Origin: Chamaecyparis obtusa | Taxonomy: Eukaryota; Streptophyta; Pinopsida; Cupressales; Cupressaceae | Direction: 5' to 3' | Assembly: GCA_027943335.1 (NCBI GenBank) | Contig: BSBK01007026.1 | Coordinates: forward strand, 233,501-297,500 | Length of the DNA stretch: 64,000 nucleotides | Shown: positions 58,415 to 64,000 of the stretch, one piece after another | How the letters are laid out: each line of letters starts with the position of its first letter | How positions within the stretch are numbered: the stretch's first letter is position 1 | The notes under the pieces: generated by a model | What the model saw: the letters and a program-made list of their open reading frames with translations, nothing else | Told to the model about the DNA's origin: nothing | The model's database searches: none | Position numbers and translations under genes: made by a program

Positions 58415-59736
58415 AGGGATGCCTTCCTTCTCTCAAGAAGATTTTCATGTCATGCAACTAACTATTTTGATTTTTGTTATCTACTGGTGTTATCTCTATT
58501 TGAGCATTAATGGATTGTCATTAGTATCAATCAGCTATTCTCTAGGTAAAGGTTGGAATAAGGAGATAAACAAGATAGTCAATCAAACATACAATTCCTA
58601 CACACCGATAAAAGTTGAGGTAGAACTTCAAGTTAACTAAGTACAGGTTTGACCAAGCACACTTACCGAATGACAGGTAATTACTGCATACCGAGTGAAT
58701 GATCACTAAGAATTCATATGAACTAAGCATGAATAATTAACCAAATGGTGAATGTATTGATTACTGAGTAAACCAAGAAATAACATAGTAATCAAGAATG
58801 GCACATATATCTATGCAAATAGTTTACACCGATCATTAAATGGTCTACCAAGATCGATACATATTTTATATGGATGTAATCATTAATTTTTTTGATGATT
58901 CCTATGTAATGTTAGATCTAGGTTATTTTTGTACACCATTGATCTTAGGTTTTCTAAGATGATGTAAACCCTAATTAGGTCAAGTCAATTTGATATATAA
59001 TTGTAAATATGTCATTATGATTATGAATCATGAAGTAGTAGTCGCATAAGGACATCAGGAGATCAGACAAGGGTTTTTGACAGAAGGTTTATGATAGAGG
59101 CAATCAGTTTTTTAGAACACATACAAGGCTACCGAGCAGAACAAAAGGACACATACATCACCCTGAGGTGATATTTATTTGATACTTCACATATCTAAAT
59201 CAGACAAGAATAAGTGGTTATTTACAGATACTTTTACTATTATCAATTTAACCATTGTAGCAGATCAAAATCTCTTAACAGAGTGAACTTAACAATTCTT
59301 GTTTAAATATCTTAACCAAGCACACACATACTTTGTGTTGTTAAAATCCTCTAACCAGGTAGATCTAGTTGATCTTTTTTGTTACTCCTAACAGGGTAAG
59401 ATCATCAAAAGTGATCACAAATTGTAAGCCTTAACCGACATACTTTACTTGCTGCAGTAGTGAAGATTTGTGGGTGTCATCCCCACTGTAGTTTTTACCT
59501 TCTTACAATAGTTTCTGTGTAACCAAAATATCTGTGTCATGAGTATGAATTTTCATGTATGATTTATTGTTTTGTTTACATGCACTTTACATTTTCAGTT
59601 ATATGAAAGTATGTTTGAAACAATGAAATCATTTGGTTAAATAAGGTCTACTATTGAAAAGTTTAAGTGTTAAAAGTTTTTGAGGGTACTGATTCACCCC
59701 TCCCCTCTCAATACTTATCTTTCCATAATCCCAATG
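58415..59736 (+). repeat. 5' LTR of X plus copy
   Basis: It aligns with 14051-12811 reversed. Shared blocks: TTGTCATTAGTAT, GATTCCTATGTAATG, TTAGGTTTTCTAAGATG, TAACCTAATTAGG-like AACCCTAATTAGGTCAA, and TGATTCACCCCTCCCC near the end. The inner end reads CCAATG where the other copy has CCAACA. The outer end is uncertain by about 15 bp. Confidence 0.7.
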
Positions 59737-59737
59737 A

Positions 59738-59750
59738 TTGGTATCAAAGC
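59738..59750 (+). other. Primer binding site, initiator-Met tRNA (X plus copy)
   Basis: TTGGTATCAAAGC, one base different from the perfect site in the - copy, lies one base after the LTR. Confidence 0.8.
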
Positions 59751-59799
59751 TAGATCTCTTGTTAAGGAAGTTTAACCATTGAAGAGAAAATATCTGAGG

Positions 59800-61128
59800 A
59801 TGGAAAGATATAAGTTGGACAAGAATATTGAGAATCAAAGGATACAGATGAAAATCTTCATTGAACAATTCAAGTAAGTGAAAGATGAATTGAAGAAGTT
59901 ACTCATTCAAAGGAAGGATATGGAAATTTGGTACACTGAAACTAAATATCATGAAGAAGAGATAGATGACCCATTTGAGACATCTAGATCTGGATCTAGT
60001 AGTATATTTGATGCATCTGAAGGAACAATATCTGATTTATCTAAAAATAATCTGCATCTTACTGAACAAGTCAAAGACCTACAGATCAATCAAGAGACAG
60101 AAATGGTTAGGATGATTGATGTCATGAAAAATGCTAGGCAATAAGAACAAGAAAGAATCTTGGCTATTGAAGATAGGATACAAATGATTGAGAAGCTACA
60201 AGAGAAGGAATCTGACATACTGAGACTCACTGAGCATCACTTTGAAATCTCTAATCATATGTTTTCATAAGTCAGGAAGTCAACTGAGTAAACAGTGAGC
60301 TTGAAAGGAAACTAGAAGACATTGGTGAACTAAGAGGGGAAAATGAAAGATTGAAGAATGAGGTCAAAATGCAACAACAACATAATGAAATGATCAAGAA
60401 AGATAAAGATAGTACTAAGAGAATAGATGAATTTTTGATCAGTCAAAAAGGACTTGGCAACACCACACTGGTTTAGGCTATACTGAGTAAGGAGAATCAT
60501 CAAGACAATTTGAAAATAACAATGCAAAAATAACAATGCCTACACTAACCAAAAGCCAAAGAAGCTATCATGTTATCATTATGGAAAACCAGGTCACATA
60601 GCAAATGTTTGTAGGAGCAAAGAAAAAGGTATTCCTAAATCCACTCCTAATTTTAATAGTTCTTGTTATAACTGTAACAAGTATGGACATCAAGCACATG
60701 AGTATAGATCAACATTGAATAAGACTCCTAAGAAACCCTACATGGAGAAATGTTGTCGTACTTGCAACATGCATGGACACATTGCACAAGAACGCAGGAC
60801 AAAGATGAAGCAAGTATAGACACCAAAAGAACAAAACAAAACATATCAACCGAGAAGGCAAGGTAATGCATATACTTGGGATTACAACACATGGGTTGAT
60901 TGCACATCATGTGGAAGGTATGGACATATAGAAGAAAACTACATGAGAAAGAACTGGAGAGGAAGATCTCGCAATTGGACAATCACTGGTATGGCATATT
61001 TACATTGTCACAAGGTCAGTCACTTAAGCAAGGATTATAGAGACAAAGCACCAGAGACACAAACAAATGAAAATCAAAACATAATTGAGGCAATCATGAG
61101 GATAAGAAACACAATGTGGAGAAAATAA
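59800..61128 (+). pseudogene. X element gag-like ORF, plus copy
   Basis: ATG at 59800 (MERYKLDKNIENQRIQ), a stop, then an open coiled-coil segment 59878-60144 (KDELKKLLIQRKDMEIWY, a Ser-rich GSSSIFDASEG break, NNLHLTEQVKDLQ). After more coiled-coil-like sequence with indels come the knuckles: CYHYGKPGHIANVC (about 60565), CYNCNKYGHQAHEY (about 60665), CRTCNMHGHIAQER (about 60755), CTSCGRYGHIEENY (about 60906) and CHKVSHLSKDY (about 61005). Several have lost the last Cys, which remains in the - copy. The product would be an RNA-binding structural protein. Stops and frameshifts make it inactive. Confidence 0.68.
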
Positions 61129-61744
61129 TCAAGTGATAATGTTAGATCAAGCAATATAGTCGGTGACACCTCATCCATTGGATTAGGTGACTTCACCACC
61201 TCCACTTCAAGCATAAAAGGTATGTATGGAACTAAATTTCAAATCGGTTATATCTAACAAATAGTTCCTTATATCTAGTGATTGCATACCAAATCTGCAT
61301 GAAATAAGATACACTATGGTTTTATATATTTAGAACTTTAAATGTGTACAATTGGTGTAAGAAAGACCGAGTATGTATTTTCTAGTTGGTAACTATTGGC
61401 AAGGTTAACTGAGTTATGGTATTAACTGAGTGATATCTTAGTGTTAACTGAGCATATGATCTTTTGAAGTATACACCGAGTGAAACTACATCTACCAAGC
61501 TATGGTAGGTCAAGCATTAAATGTGGAAGTGTGAGCGGGAAACAAATTTTTGGACTTAGTCATTTTCTCACATTGCGAACATGAAGAACATATCAATTTC
61601 GAGTGACAATTGAGTAGAGGATTTCTAGAGCAGTTGAGCACAAATTTGAAAGGTTTCTGAGCAAAGTTAGTCACAATCACAAGTAAGTTTTGTGTTAACC
61701 GATCTATCTCACAGTTATCCCTCATAGCCCTAATTTGAAAAATG
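61129..61744 (+). other. X element spacer between ORFs, plus copy
   Basis: No ORF. Phrases such as GTTAACTGAG repeat three times (61403, 61429, 61453), and ACCGAG words recur. Confidence 0.4.
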
Positions 61745-64000
61745 ATGGCATCCTCATCAAAGGTTGAGAAATCTAAGTTTGGAACTGATAAGGTTGTTAA
61801 TTTAATCATATCTACAACCTGTAATGAGCCTAAATACAAATTACATCCTGAGGTTGCATCGTAAATCAATAAAATCGACCCATTTTCGAGCATTCCACCT
61901 AGGGTTTTGCTGGTTGAAGACATCTGAGCATACATTCATTGAAAAATTGGTGAAGTAGGGGATTTTGAGTGTCCAATCCATCTATCAAGAGTTGTGCACA
62001 AATGGAAATCTCAAGGATGAGCATACACACTTGTAGGTGAAGGGTTTAGTGAATGCATTGCACTTCCAGAGGGTTTTCAAGAATGATTGGATAAAGGTAG
62101 TATTGAGTCATGTGGATGAGGGAAAGTTATGGCTAGATGAAATGGTCAAAATCACCAGAGATATCATACACACAGTCACCGGTTACCCCATAACCAACAA
62201 GGTAAAAGCATTAAGGAGTGCACCGAGAGTTGAGATTGAAAAATAAATTGGTGCTGAATGGGACGGTAGAGGCATGAGAATCAACATTATTGTTGATCCC
62301 GAGACTAGGTTTGGTGCATATGCAATTGGGTATAAGATATTTCAATCCAGCAGGCCGAATATTGTTCCATGTGGAGCAATGGATATAGCCTATAAGATTG
62401 TAAAGAAAGGCTTTCAATTCGACCTCGCCAAGATCTTATTGAAGTAGTTAGATAAAATATGAGAACCATCAGGTTAGCAAGGACTAATACATGTAAGTTT
62501 GGTTCAGTGCTGATATGCATATGTTTCTATGTTCAAAAAAATTTCTCCTCAGTTGGTAATGTGGACCAGGATAATGACCGACTAGTCATTTTACAAATAA
62601 ATGATTTCATTCAAAGTCTAGGACAAATTTTTTTTAGTATCATGGATGTATACTTTGAGCAATTTAAGGATCGAATGCACCAAAGAAGTAGAATACAGGT
62701 CAATTGATTGAGAAAATACAAGGAAGATATATGTTTCTTAATGGACATCGAAACCACTCTAATAAATGTGGTTGAACCGAGATAAACATGGTTGGAACCT
62801 ATGGACTATGAACTTGATATTGACCGAGCATCTAGGTCAATAAAGGCTATTTTGTTCAAGCCCAAAGATCCACATGCAAGTAGGTTTGGAACCTATGAAG
62901 AGGCCAAACTAAGTATTAAAATGGATCTAGTCGGAGTCAAGCTAAGAAATAATCTAAGAAAATGATGGATACACTGATAAAATAGTTCGGAGATGATGCA
63001 GAAGAGGATAAGGCATCTGAGGCTAATTCAGTTGAAGAGGCAACCAAGGAACAGTTATTGATAGGTAATAGTGAGCATGACAAGGAGGTGATTGAGTCTA
63101 ATAAAGACATTCAATCTACACTAGTCAAAGCCATGGGAAAGAGGAAGCAAGTAGAAGCACCCATGAGATCAAGGACAAGGTCCACAATAGCTACTTCTCC
63201 ACTTCTAAAGAAAGGAGTAGTGAAAATTTGTAGGCCAACTCCTACAAAAACATATCAAAATAAAAAGAGAGGTTCCCAAGCCACCTCCGAGCTACCTAAG
63301 AAGAGAAGGAAATTGATAATGGAAAAGGATGACATTGATGAAGAAGATGAAGAGGAAGATCAACATAAATTCAAATTTGTAGTGAATAGAAATCAATTAG
63401 TTGATGAATTAGCTGAGATAATAAAGGAAACTGGTGGTCTTAGCAACCCCTAAATGAGTCAGTATATACATATGTCTACCGAAGATCAGGAAAATATTGA
63501 AGAGGACATCATACAGATGATGATAAAATTTAAGAAGGTACCTGTTGAATTTGTTAAGTATGTACCTAAGATCTTATATGAGTCTATAAGATGGACTTAT
63601 GCCTTGCACATTGAAAATAAGATGAGGGAACATTCACTGATATTGGCTATGCCTACCCTATCAGTTCTAGAATAGAAGAATTGATGACAAAATATTCCAA
63701 GATATTTCTAGTAAAGAGTAGAGCCCTAAATATTCTGGCAGGAAAACTTAAGGAAGTTGATGAGAACAGTCAACTTCTATGGACTTCAATTCTCACTGCC
63801 TAAGAAGATGTAGACCAAGTTGGCATTGGTAGTATTTCCTAAGAAGATGAGAAAGAAGAAAGGTAAAGGAATCCACTCGGATGATGTTGATATCTCTACC
63901 AAGGAACCCATAGAATTATCAGCCACTGAGGTAGCAGATACTACCATTGTAATAGATTTTTATCTAGTAGGTTATAGAGAAGAATACAGGGATCCACTCA
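61745..64000 (+). pseudogene. X element second ORF, plus copy, unknown function
   Basis: ATG at 61745 (MASSSKVEK), with stops in the first ~100 codons. 62037-62246 is open (GKLWLDEMVKITRDIIHTV) and matches the - copy residue by residue over much of its length. The SSRPN.V.CG..DIAYKIVKKG block follows near 62350, then KFGSVLICICFYVQ (62490), MDYELDIDRAS (62800), and a charged region with an Arg/Ser patch MRSRTRSTIATSPLLKK (63163). 63454-63675 matches 9220-8897 reversed. No polymerase, protease or integrase motif is visible up to the window end. Being conserved in two diverged copies, it was once a real protein. Confidence 0.6.

Larger units (their letters stand above)
58415..64000 (+). mobile_element. 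LTR element 'X', plus copy, runs off the window
   Basis: Order: LTR (about 58415-59736), initiator-Met primer site, gag-like ORF, about 610-bp spacer, second ORF to the window end. It is collinear with the - strand copy at 8396-14051 but clearly diverged, so these are independent insertions or an old duplication. The window stops before any pol region or 3' LTR could appear. Confidence 0.8.

Overview
The window is plant nuclear DNA, AT-rich and built almost entirely from retrotransposons at different stages of decay. Plant-type Ty3/gypsy (a chromovirus and a Tat/Athila-like element), Ty1/copia, a LINE-like insertion and a two-copy LTR family with multi-zinc-knuckle proteins are all present. 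Old broken elements, long gene-free stretches and nested insertions suggest a very large genome such as a conifer's; that is inference, since no diagnostic host gene was found. I see no tRNA or rRNA gene, no CRISPR array and no firmly supported host gene. One weak first-exon candidate lies near 25.9 kb.

Layout. 1-2.7 kb is probable leader/LTR-like sequence with a degenerate 20-bp repeat. 2.7-8.4 kb is a + strand Tat-like gypsy element (gag, protease, RT, RNase H, second RNase H) that lacks its integrase. 8.4-14.05 kb is a - strand copy of an LTR family called X here: 5' LTR, initiator-Met primer site, coiled-coil plus five-zinc-knuckle gag-like ORF, then a second ORF I do not recognise. 14-27.5 kb is gene-poor, with a long inverted-repeat element (15.8-16.7 kb), a large direct duplication (17.85-21.18 kb) that received a LINE-like insertion with a 13-bp target duplication, and one copy of a dispersed repeat (22.4-22.9 kb).

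27,490-42,729 is the best-resolved locus: a - strand chromovirus with two LTRs and the target duplication CTCCA. A 6.8-kb copia element (two 1147-bp LTRs, duplication CAAAG) entered it between RNase H and integrase. A 2.56-kb solo-LTR-like insertion (duplication GTGTC/GTGCC) entered its integrase. Removing both leaves about 5.8 kb.

42.7-54.9 kb is low-information DNA with an A/C-skewed tract, a GC-rich patch, the second dispersed-repeat copy, an AAT microsatellite and a 118-bp tandem duplication. 54,943-56,420 is a solo LTR (duplication GAAGG). 57.0-58.4 kb is a - strand Tat-like integrase remnant, and 58.4-64 kb is a second, + strand copy of X that runs off the window.

The ends of the window mirror each other: Tat-like 5' half | X(-) ... 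Tat-like integrase(-) | X(+). This is what recombination between inverted X copies would give if it flipped the roughly 45 kb between them and split one Tat element. That is a hypothesis. The X family is the best candidate for something poorly described; nothing here looks like a working system, since every coding region carries stops or frameshifts.
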